Source of the DNA: Anseranas semipalmata
Taxonomy: Eukaryota > Chordata > Aves > Anseriformes > Anseranatidae
DNA length: 64,000 bases
Reading direction: 5' to 3'
Assembly: GCA_013399115.1 (NCBI GenBank)
Contig: VXAA01004384.1
Location: 181,763-245,762, forward strand
The notes under the pieces are model-generated. The model was not told the origin of the DNA, made no database searches, and saw only the letters and a list, made by a program, of their open reading frames with translations. Shown piece after piece: positions 10,261 to 21,451 of this stretch. Position 1 is the stretch's first letter, and each line of letters starts with the position of its first letter. The translations under genes and the position numbers were made by a program.

Positions 10261-13200
10261 CTGCGCTGGTCTCAGCAGCAAATGCTCGTTACCGTCGCCT
10301 TCGTAACAGAAGCCACCTGCGGTACTTTATAGACTGAGACCCTCCTCTTCTTGCTGCCAGCACTCTCAAAACGAGTAGTTCCATGCACCTACACTAGGCC
10401 ACTCCGTAGCCGTCATTGCACAGATAGCTTCCACGGCAGTAGCGTGGCGGAGCAGTTTTGGGAAAACACACTGTGCCCTGTTTGTGCTCAGGAGGCCCCT
10501 CCTCCAGAGAGCGATAAGAAAAAGGGCTTTGGGCCAGGTATGCAAATATTTTTTTATTCTGCTGGAGGTGGGTGGGAACAAGAAACTTCATAGAGCATGG
10601 CTGTGAGAGGAAATGAGCAGATGGCAGATTTTGCAGCTCTAAGCAATAAATTGTAATGAAAATTGGATCTCCGGCAGGAATTCAGATAGGAAAGGTAGCA
10701 TCCATCTCATAGTTCAGTGCCGCAGTTTGCTTTAATGTTCTTCCACAAACTCCTATGGCAGCAAATTCTTCTAGGGTCATGGTCCTGCAATTAAGCAGCA
10801 TACTAGAGCATACACCACTGACATCAAGGCCCAGCTGGCACAAAGCATCCCAAAGTTCAATATCTGTGCAGAAGGCATTCCAAGCATCTTTGAACGCCGT
10901 TGTGGGGCTGAGCAGGGAGTCACATTGTCCCTCCAGTCACCTGCACAGTCCCAGGTGGAAGAAGTGCTAAGCAGCGCGCATGGGTCAACATAGCAAGCAG
11001 ATGCATTTTCTGCCTAATAAAAACCTGGTGATTAACATCCAAATTGCAATGATTGGGAAGGAAGCAAAAAGTTCAGGAAGGGGAGGAAGGCAAGTCTGCT
11101 GGAATTAAGGTCAGGAACTTGCTGGCATTTTCTGACATTTTGTTCTGATGAGCTGGCAGCACTCATTCTCATCAGCCATACACGTACGTATGTATTTATT
11201 TTAGAGGTGTAAATGGGAACAGTTTCAGAGCTACTTTTAAAGCCACAGGCCTGCCTTTGGTATCTACTGGTGTGCAGACAAACCGTTAGCGAAACAGCCT
11301 GAAAACTCAGATTTTTGCCTTCATAGACATTTTGGTTCTTTGCAATACCCTTCCCTTTCAATTTGTAATTATCCCAGGTTTTTGGAAGTTGTCCATAAAC
11401 TCCCAGTCTTGAAAGATTGTTGTTTCAGAAAGACAAACACATGGCACTTCTGAAATAAATACACTCCCTAGAGCAAAGCAGGTGCCTGCTAAAATTAACA
11501 TTCCTCCCTGCCAGCCTCGGCCAGCCCCACCACAGTCTGCAAGCAGGCAGCAAGTGAGAGCCTGGGAGGTTTGGGACATCCAAGGTCCCCCAGCTGGGAG
11601 CTGGAGGCTGACCGAGCCCCTCCCTGCGAGCCTCCCACGGGACTCCATGCACAGCAGCTACCCAGGACCAGCAGCCAGAGAGCTCCCACGCCAGGCTGAA
11701 GCGATGCTTACGCACACTGAGCATTTTGCAGCCAGCCAGCAGACATCCCATACAATGCTTATTCATCCTGTTCTAATCTCAGTGGCCTGTTAGCGATAAG
11801 TGTGCCTAAATGGTATTATGAGAAAGTCATCACACGGCATAAATATGACTCTTAACCATCCTCAGCACAACCAGTTACAGCAGCCATCAATAAACTCATC
11901 AATACACGTATTAACAGCTATTCATTCCAGAATCACTGCTTACCCTGACACATGGTGCTTCTTATCCCCACAGCAGGCACAGCATGCAGCCCCAGAGCTC
12001 AGCTCCTTCCCCAGCTCTGAGGACCTGGACAGGACCTGCAGCAAGGCACCAAGGGCTGGGCACAGCCACCCCGTTGCTGCCTGCCCCCACAGAAACACCA
12101 CCCCCTGCACCCAGACCTGACTGGCTCCAGGGTGAGTCCCATCTCCTTAAATCACCACTCTCCAGGTGCTCCAAATGAGGGAAACAAGCTGCACCACACT
12201 GCCTGCTGCAGCATGGAGGGGGAAAAAAGTATTAAAAAAAAAAAAGGAAGAAGCCAGCAAACCAATGGCTATGGGGACTGCTGAGGGCAGAGGGAAGGAC
12301 CCCAGGTGAGAGGGAGCTGTGCTACCCATCCTGATGGGGCCCCAAGCAGCCCCTCCAGGTGTGCAGCACGGCGATGTGCTGCCGCTGCCAGCTGTCGGGC
12401 TGAAATTCATTCACGGCTTGCCGCGATGGTGCTCCCGAGGTAGCTTCACTGCAGAAGGAAAGGTCTTGAGGTCGGTTTTGTCTGGATACAGAGCATTTGC
12501 ATGGCAAGACCTCCCCTCTATTTGGGTGCCAGGCTAGCCTTGTCCCTGTGATCCCAGTCCGGAGTGCATGGTTTTGGCCATAGCTTTTATGTTGCAATTA
12601 GGGACAAGAAGAAATCTGAACAACCGTAGCTTCCCTCAGCTTCTGTAACAAGGAGCAAGGAAGAACAGCTTTACTTGTGCAACAACAAGTAGCCACATTC
12701 AAGTGATATGTTAATTGCTGTGTCTCACTGTCATGCTTCTTATAGCATTCCCTCAGTTGCAGCTGATAAATAAACATGATATCTGGCATTCTTAGTTTGG
12801 GAACGCGGCTTACGATCCTGAGATGTGGTACTGCGCAGCTCCCCTGTGCATGACACCAGAATGAGGAGGAGCCATTATCCTGGGTGCTCTCCCCCGTGAT
12901 CACCACAGCTAATTGGAACTACCTTTGATATGGTTGTAATTTGCCAAGGCTTATTTGCTGTATAATCAGACACATGGCCCCTTCCTTTAATTGCCTTGTA
13001 AACTGCCAGAATGATTAATTCTGACATAAGCCTGCCTGATCTGCGGGATGACGAGCGGTGGCTTAGGAGGGTGGCACATCGAGGACAGGGACGGCCTCGT
13101 CCTGCCCACCAGGTGACATGGAACACCAAGGGGCACGGTGTGGGCGAGCATCCCGTGACGGGTCCTCGCTTGTGATAAGTGGGTAAGTGGGCACCCCTTT

Positions 13201-13928
13201 CCCCGAGTAAGAGGACATGTGTGCTTCACCTCTTGGATCCCACCTTAATTTTCCCTTTCTGCTCCTTCCCTGGCCTGATCCGGTCCCGGCTGAAGCCCGC
13301 TGAGCGAGGAATTAAAGAGGACTTTGTTTCCAAACAATTGCAAATGCATAGCTTGAGAATCTGTAATTTAAACTTGGATGCTACTTCTGTTAACAGTGAT
13401 GGATGGCTTTTTCCTACCGCTTTGAGAGCCCTTGCAGAGTGCAAGGCAGATGCCTGCCTGATTTATGGCTCGCCTCTTCATGCGATAGGAAGCAAGCAGC
13501 CCAGCTCTCATTACCATGCTCTCATTAGGGTATTTTCCTGTTTTGCCTCCGTCTTATTACCAGGGCTCCTGACTCCACCTTTGTGCAGCTGACTTGTGTT
13601 TGTCGGTCACCTTGGCCTGGATTCAAATAATCTCTGTTGTACTCCTTGCAGCAGCAAATAAGCCGGTGTGCCTTGTATACGGATGAAGCGCCAGAAATGA
13701 CATTTTTCTGAGTGGCTCTGCCAGTGAGGGGGGTCAAGAGCTGCTTGTGGGGAGCATCCCCCGACCCTCTCCTGTCTGTGCGGGGAGAAGACAGGCTGAG
13801 CTGCTGCGTTACAGAAACTGCTGTCGGGCTGAGCTGCTGCCGGATGGCTCTGCCCTTCTAGGAACAAAAGCCCAAACCACCCAAATCCGCTCCACCAGGA
13901 GGATACTCCAAAAGAAAGCACCGGCCCT

Positions 13929-13951
13929 GGGCATGGGGATGGGAAGGGGGG
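13929..13951 (+). other. G-quadruplex motif
   Basis: Four runs of at least three G are separated by loops CAT, AT and AA on the plus strand. This fits the canonical intramolecular G4 rule with very short loops. It is not near a recognised promoter. Confidence 0.6.
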
Positions 13952-16409
13952 AGAAAAACCTCCGCAGGTGCCGGCAGCACTCGCTGCCTGCGGGGAGGGA
14001 TGGGATGGGGCCTCACGAGCGGCTAAAAATACATGTTCTTCTTCCAAAAGAGAATCTTGCTGCTTCAACTCTTTCCCATTCTTTTCTGTGAGAGAGCGGT
14101 TAATTCTCCTTGGGAGCCCATTCATGGAGCAGATGTTGCTTTTCTTTGTGTGATTAGCCTGAAATCAACAGAAAATAATCCTGTCCTTTAACAAATATTT
14201 GAGCACGCGATTCTAGTGCTACAAGGTGCTTCAGCAGCCAGAGCAGATGCTGAAATTACCGTCTGTAAGACAAGCGCATGCAGATGTATTTTAGGAGCTG
14301 GTGGGGGAGAAATGCCCCTGCTGCAGGGCTGGGGCTGGGCCGGGCTACCCACACTGGACACGACGCTCTGAAATCATCGAATCCCACTAAACTTGCCCTT
14401 TATTTGGTGGTGTTAACGAGGGATGTGATCCCTGAGCAATGGCACGGCTCGTTGCGTGCCTCGCTGCCCCAGCCCACTCCTTTATGGCCCATCAGCCTTT
14501 TTTCTGCTTTTAGCTTCAGCCCCTGCTCTGCCAGGGCAGCAGGAGCAGCCCCGGCTGGGCTCGGCCCTCGCTCGGAGCCGTGCCTTCTGACCCTGTGATG
14601 GGCTCGCCTTTAAAAAGAAAATTTGTGCTGTTCCCATTCTAGTTTCCCTGTCTATTTCTATTATTCAGCATCTGTTTTCCTCTTCTTTGGGAAAATATGC
14701 TTATTCCTGATCACATCGCTCCTGCCTGTGTGCAGACACCTGTGCCACTGCTCTGCACGGAGCCTTGTCCTGAAGCCACCAGCCAGCCACATCCTCCTCC
14801 TTGTCCAGGGGATAATTTTCACTGCCGGGAAAACCTTTGGGTCACGTAACAAGCAGTTTTATTTCAACTAATTTGCAGTCAACACAGTTTCATATTTCAA
14901 AGTCACTTCTTGTACACCAGAGAGTGGAGGGAATAGCCCGTAATAGCACTTTTCAAGGTGGTGTCTGTAATCTTCCTCTCAGACATAAGAAAATGCAGAG
15001 CCTTTCCAAATTGCACAAGATCATTAAATCCAGCGATATATTTGTACAGGCAATTTCTTATCAGCCCATGAAATCATTACCCAGCCTGAACACCGCGCTA
15101 GAGCACTCGATGCTACCTGCATTGCACAGCAGCTGGGACCCCTCCTGTGCTCCCACCTCGGGCATGGTGCTGGCACTGCCAGGGGCTCCTCCAGGCTGGG
15201 CTGGCCCTGAGAAACGTCTGCTCTCCCTTACCCAGGGATCTTCTCTTTGCATCTTCTCTTTGCCTTATGGCCTTTCTCAGCATGCTCTTTTCCTTCCCCA
15301 GGGCATCGCTCTCTCCCGGGAGCACGGCAGGGCTCAGCCCTGCTCGGGATGGGGGAGTTGGGGACAGCCCCCGCAGCAGGGAGGTGGCAGAGCCGAGCTC
15401 CCCCGGTGCTGTGCTGCCACGGGAAATTGGATTTAGCACCATCAGCAGAGCAGCCGCCGAGCGGCTCCTTGGCTCCTGCCGAAACCGCTCTCCCACTGCA
15501 AAGCTGATTAACGGAGTGCGTCCACAGGATTTAATTAAATTAATGAACCCTGATGATAAAATTAGAGTCCGCTTAATTCCTTGTCCCCCACTGCGGTGTG
15601 CAGGTGAAACTGCTCACGTAGCCACCACGACCCGGATGCGTGCCCGGTAGCACGCAGCAGCCGGCACGCAAGGGTCTAATCTCAAATAGAAAAACTTGGC
15701 TTCGGGCTGAAAAGCGTTTGCAAAGAAGTAAAAATCGCCTGCCCCACCCCGTGGTCGTGTAGCCCTGGCGCTCCCCCTGGCCTGGCTGCAGCCTGGGTGG
15801 GCGCGGGGACGTGGCGGGCGCTGGGCTGGCCGCGGGTGCTGGCACGCCGTTCCGCTGCGGCAATCCCGCCGTAGATGGCAGCAGCCGGCTGGATTCGTGC
15901 TGGCTCCGAGTGATCTCTCTGCGATTGCTCCAGATGCTGGGAGGGAGGGAAACAGGTGAAGCAGGGAGTTTTTTCCCCGGTGTAAATGGAGCGCTGTCTT
16001 CAGCACAGAGAGCCGGGAGCCAGCTGCAGCAGGGAGATGTTGGGATGGCACAGGGGACAGGCTCTGGGTGAGCCTGACGCCAAGCACAGAGCAACACACT
16101 GTCCCTCCGCTTGCAAAGCACCAGAAGACCTGGGGGTGTTATTGCTGGCAAGGGGGGCAAAGACCTGCAGCAGCCCCCCCGTGATTCAGTGGTTGTCTCC
16201 CTTTGCCACATCCCTGCATGCAAAGCGCTCTCTTCCCAACGCTCCCCCTTCTCGAGCCGCGTGCGAGGCAGTGAGCTCTGGCACGGTGATTTCCTACCTC
16301 TGCAGGAGAGCCCGTGCGGGGTCAGTGCCTTGGTTTGGTTACAGCCATCAGCAGGGCCATTGCCCATGCTATTTCCCACTGAGCACCCCGGGACAGCTGA
16401 ATGCCCCTG

Positions 16410-16436
16410 TATTAATTAATTAACTCTATTAATTAA
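16410..16436. repeat. TTAA/ATTA-rich short repeat
   Basis: ATTAATTA-type words repeat twice, separated by a short CT-containing spacer. This is a small degenerate AT repeat and nothing more is visible. Confidence 0.6.
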
Positions 16437-16693
16437 AGCATCTTCCTCTCCTATAGCACTTTCCCAACACCCTTGCGACCCCCTGCCACTCTCACCGGCC
16501 TCTCCACCGCCTTCTGCAGCTCAAAGGGAGAGGGCTCAGCACACAGGCATGGGATGGGGCCAGCCGCAGGTATGGGGTGCCTGCAGGCACTGCAAATACT
16601 CCAGCTCTCGCTGCTTTCTAATTACAGCTGGGTTTCTCTCCGTACAAAGATGGATTGTCACTCAGCCAGAAACTCTGGGCTTGAGGGAGGAAT

Positions 16694-16770
16694 CATCGGG
16701 TGAGCTTCTCTGGCCGCTGCTCCACAGATCGTAATAGACCCTTCTGGCCCTAAAACTTATGAATCTATAA
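16694..16770 (+). mobile_element. CR1-type LINE 3' end remnant
   Basis: The block resembles the 3' terminus of old CR1 subfamilies of sauropsids. It has a GGTGAGCTTCTCTGGCC-like segment, then a degraded GATCGTAATAGACCC segment, then CTTCTGGCCCTAAAAC, and ends in TATGAATCTATAA, a decayed form of the 8-bp terminal repeat. The element is on the plus strand, is truncated to about 77 bases, and is diverged from the consensus I remember. No reverse transcriptase remains. It is the clearest interspersed repeat in the window and the main taxonomic clue. Confidence 0.7.
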
Positions 16771-19700
16771 AAGAGATAATTACTAAAATAGCTATGCCAT
16801 TTCCATGCGACATAACAATCATTCAAAATGTATTTTAATATACAAAATGTAAAAGAAAAATGTCCCAGAGAAAGACAAATGCCAAAGAGCATCGATTCTT
16901 CCACTTGCAGCAAGCCAAGCGTTTTTTTTTTGTGATGGAAATACAGTTTTTATGAAAATGAGGAAGGGCCCATATTCCCAGAAGCCCGGTTCCCTGACCC
17001 AAATTACACCCACATCTCCAGTAACCCCTGCACTTCGCAACCTGCTCCATAGCCAGGTGTGCAGTGAGAAGTGACAATACAAACAGGGGGTTGAAATAAA
17101 AGTCTTACTCCCTTTGTGCCCTTCCCTGGCATGGCAGAAGTTTGAAATCTGCTGTAGTGCCAGGGCCTTGATGCTACTCCTGTCCTTTGTCTGGAGCCAG
17201 CTGCGGCAGGAAGAGGCTGGGCACCACGCAGCTGCGGGATTGCTCACGTGTCTCCAGGTACGTTGTTTAGCACATGCAATCACCAAAGTCCAAAAGGACG
17301 GAAGCAAGTGACGTTAGTTTCTCTTGTTAATGCACAGCGCAGTTTCTAGAGGTCTGGCTTGCATCCTTCTTGGATGCAACTACTTGGCGGAGGAATGCTA
17401 GGGCCAGTTTAAGGCAGGTTCAGTGATGGCACTTGCCTTGTGCTTGGTCCTCCTCAGGCTGCCCTGTTCGGGTAAACAGGTCCAAAACATGCGGGAGGAG
17501 AAGTTTTAGAACCAGTTTCTTGGCTGTGCTCCACAAACTTTTTGCCATGGGAAAAAATCCCTACAGGCGCAGGAGGGGTTCCCGAGCATGCCAGTCCTGC
17601 ACCCTGGAGCACAGGGGCAATGTGTTGCCGGGGGAAGGGGCCGGATCCTGCGTACGGATGGACAGCTCATTTCTGTGCAGGAGGCACAATTTCTGTATCA
17701 GACACGGGAGCTGGAAAGAGCCCAAAAACTGCAGCTGTGTTGAGCAAATTGGATCTTTATATTAGAAACCGAACTGGAGGAATCTGTGAACGAGAGCAGC
17801 TTGATGCTAGCTATTTTTCTTCTGAAGAGGGATTCAGCAAGGCAAACCCACCTCCCACCGTTACCTTGGCCACAAGATGACGGAGATGACAGTTTGCTGT
17901 TCGCTCCCATCACGTTTCCTGTTATCAGTGCAAATAACCCTCCAGGCTCTCCCACCCTCTCCAGCTGGCTCGGTGCAGCCGCCAGGCTTCGCCCAGGGAG
18001 CCCACCACACACCCCAGCCCCAGAAGGCACGGAGAGGTTTGGGCTGGAGAGCAGAAGGGCTGAGACACACAGCGAGGCAAGAGACGTCTGTAAGCAGAGG
18101 TCAGAGCCCCTGCTCCCGGCAGCAAGGCGATAACCGCACAGGAACTGTTGCTGCTGTGGTCCTCAGCCACCCACCCGCCAGGTGGCATGGGGCCACACAC
18201 CACTTTTGGCAGGAGCAACGTCCATTCTCCGCCGTTTGCTGTTTCTTTGCTGCCCTTGAGTCGCTGTTAAATTTGTCAAGAGTGATTTATGACCATGTCA
18301 GCGAGTGGGACCCAAGCTGCCGGTCCAGGCTGCTGGGAGGACACAGTGGAGCAGTTCCCAAAACACGGCGCAGCTCGGGTGGCTTGGAGAGAAAAGAGCG
18401 GCTGCTCTCTGAAGTCTTACTGCTCGGGTGTTCCTCTAATTGCTCTGCATTTCCCAGCTTTTGACATCACCCGCGGGCATTTCCTTCACCTTTCAAATGC
18501 TGCTGAGTCTGTTTGGCAAGGCTGAAATTCAGAGCGTGGTTCAGGGGGTTCAACAGCTTTAGTGTTTCTACAGCGTGCCAAGAACCAACATGCTGTCTGC
18601 ACAGAGATGCCACGGTCCTTCCCTTGCACAGCTGCAGCAGTCTGCTGCTTGGTCTCCAGTCCAGCCTCCTGCCCAGACCAGGACTGTTGCTGGTGACTGT
18701 TAGCCACCTCTGGTTTCTCCTGACACAGGGCAACCAAATTGGCCACAATGTCAGGTGCAGCCTCAGCAGCACCAAGCAGAGGCATTAATAACTCCCATCC
18801 GTCCCCTCACTCCTCCTGCAGTAGCCCACAGGGGTCACCAGCCTGATCCATCCTCCTTTGCAATGGATGGATGTAGGAAGATCACTGACCACTGGCAACC
18901 ACCAAGGGCAAGCAAACCCCAGGGAGGGAGATGTCTCCTTGCCAGTTTTCCAGACTAGGTGGCCACAGGAGATGCAGCCCCCATGCATTCGGTGCTGCGC
19001 AGAGCAGGATTCCCTGCGGCCATCTCCTGACATTTAAGCTGTGACTAGCATGTATGAGGGGTAAAGAAACTGCCCTTGTTGATAGGAATTGCAGGTGGGG
19101 ATTGCTGCAGCACAGTGATGCTCACCCAGAGCATCTGCAGAGTGTGCCCTGGGAGGGACGAGAACCACCGGCCACCCTGTGCCACCAAGCAGCCCACAGG
19201 CCCAGGGCTCCTCCAGGCTTGGGGTGGGACCTTTTGTAAGACCACATCTTATACTTTGACTTTCCCTGGTTTCATCTCTTTCTTTTTCTATTTGCTAATT
19301 GTTGGCTTCAGCACTCCACATGTTCCTGCACTGAATGGTTCGCGAGACATTACCTGCTGCAGATTTTACCAAGCTTGCTAAAACACCATAAACAGTTAAA
19401 TACTCAGGCCTCCCGCCTATTGATCTGTGATAAAAAAGGATGAGGAGTACTTTTTCTCCTTTAGAAGAGCAAGCAATCCTTCAGCAGGGCTGCCCGAGGC
19501 ACACAGCTTTCCTGGTGCAAAGGTGGTTCCGCAGCCCTGCTCTTGGGTCCCCAGCATCGGCACAGCATCACTGCAGCGCTGGCAAGTTCATGCAGAAGGA
19601 CACATTGTCGTTCCCAGCAGACCTCCAGATGCAATACTGGGGATGGGTGACATTTTCCTTCTGCTTTATCACCGAAGCAATCCAGACAGACAGCCGTTGT

Positions 19701-20576
19701 CTGTTAGAGTGAAATACCACTGCTGCCACGCAGTTGTGCGCAGCTGATGTTTATTTGCTGGTGGAGAGAACTACTGCAGCCTCTGATAAATCCATAATCA
19801 CCAATAAAAAGCAGGAGTAGAAGCAACTGCTTTCAGGAGACTGGGGGAGATGCATCCCATTTCCATGAACTGCATCCGTGAAAGCAGCCATTCTTCCTCC
19901 TTTAGCTTCAGTAGCTGAAGAAAGCTGTCCTGTACTTGTGCTGCTGGCTCCCAGCCGCTGCTGCAGTACTGATGGATGACCTGGGGAGCACGGCATGCTT
20001 GTGCCCACTGGATGGGTCTGAAGCAAGGGAAAAATCCCTTCTCTATTTTGCTGTAAAATTTCTCCGTGATGAGCGTGTTCTGCTCCTCATTAGGGGCTAT
20101 TTCCTTGGGAGTCAGCTGTGGCTGAACTGGTTTAAATGCATCATCTTGACAATAAAACCTGCCGGTAAAAAAATTAACTTAATGAGAAATCCTCAGAAGG
20201 GCTTGAGCAATTGTCACCACCGCTCTGCAGAATAAACTCTCACCACAGAGCATGGGCATCTCTGCTATGCAGAGGAAGATGCTTGCTCACCCCACTCCTC
20301 AACCCTGTGGGACCACCGCTGCCTTCACTACTGGTCCTCAGTCCTGGCCAGCCCTCATGGACCTCTTTTGGTGCAGCTGCCCCCATTTTGGTTACCTGAG
20401 CTCAGCGAGCCAGAGATGCCCACTGCCAAGGTAGCACAGATAAGAGGGCTTATAGGTACTCTGATTCCCACAGCTGGCTAGCCAGCGCACGCCAGAGCTG
20501 CTCTCCAAACTGCTGCACCTAGCAGGAATTCACCATTCATCTTGCTTTCTTTGGCATTCTGCTGCAAATACAGCCT

Positions 20577-20613
20577 ATTGCTATTATTATTGTTATTGCT
20601 GTCATTATTATTA
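20577..20613. repeat. Degenerate ATT trinucleotide repeat
   Basis: A tract of ATT, GTT and GCT units forms an imperfect trinucleotide microsatellite. It leads into an AT-rich stretch to about 20,940. Confidence 0.75.
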
Positions 20614-21434
20614 CATATCACTTTTTAATTGCCTGGTAAATTTGCGATAGCTTGGAAAAAAACAAAGGAAGATGTGTAATTTGAAATGCTAAAGAGAGCA
20701 AGAGTAAAGACAAGGAAAATGCAGCGCATCTAGTAGAATTATTGAAGAGGTGATGAGGACATTCTTAACCTTAATTATTTCAAATCAACTCATTTTGTAG
20801 AGTGTGTAGGTTTATGAATCAGATGAAACGTAAATTGATTCATAATTTCCCTTAATTTTCTGCTCTTTGGAGAATTTAAATCCACATTAACATAACCTGG
20901 AACAGCCAGTTACTAAGAGACGGGGGAAAATTAGCATGGGTGAAGCTGGCAGACTGGCATTTCGATGCGCTCCAGCCCACCTGCTGCTTGGCACTTGGGA
21001 CCAGGACTAATCAGCACAGCCCCCCCATGCCCCAGCCCCTGATTGCCACCAGCTCCCACGGGACCCAGGGGAGCTGGCTTTGCACCCTGCAGCCCCCTGA
21101 GCTCCAGGGCAGGGAGGTGAGGAGTGACCCAAAATATCCGTGCCCATGCCTTCTCATAGACACTTGCCTCTGTTCTTTCTGGGTTGCTACTTGGAGATAC
21201 CCTTTTTTCCCCACATTCTCTTTAGGTGATCCAGCATAATATTCTCCTCAGGCATACATTGTTAGATTTCTCTGCTGTTGCTTTTGGCAAGTATTTTTAC
21301 TTCTAGTGCTTTCTACTTTTTGACATTCTCCTCATTATTCACTCTTGAAATTATCCTTCTAGTGCATGTTTTCTGCTACCCAAAGTTGCACATTAAGGGA
21401 AATGTACGAGTCAATCACGTGCAATGCTGGGGAG

Positions 21435-21451
21435 AAAAAAAAAAAAAAAAA
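21435..21451. repeat. A17 homopolymer
   Basis: This is an uninterrupted A run on the plus strand. The adjoining sequence does not match a retroposon I recognise. Confidence 0.9.

Larger units (their letters stand above)
10261..16693. other. Intergenic DNA, no supportable gene
   Basis: No exon or RNA gene is recognised. AT-rich, low-CpG blocks at about 11,790-11,950, 12,650-13,050, 13,300-13,420, 14,150-14,280 and 15,000-15,090 contain TAAT and TGATTAATT words and could be conserved regulatory DNA. This is a judgement from composition only. A G-quadruplex motif is listed separately. Confidence 0.45.

Noticed and set aside
18175..18188. CTCF-like CCGCCAGGTGGCAT
   Set aside because: It has two mismatches to the core consensus. 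Such matches are frequent by chance at this GC content.
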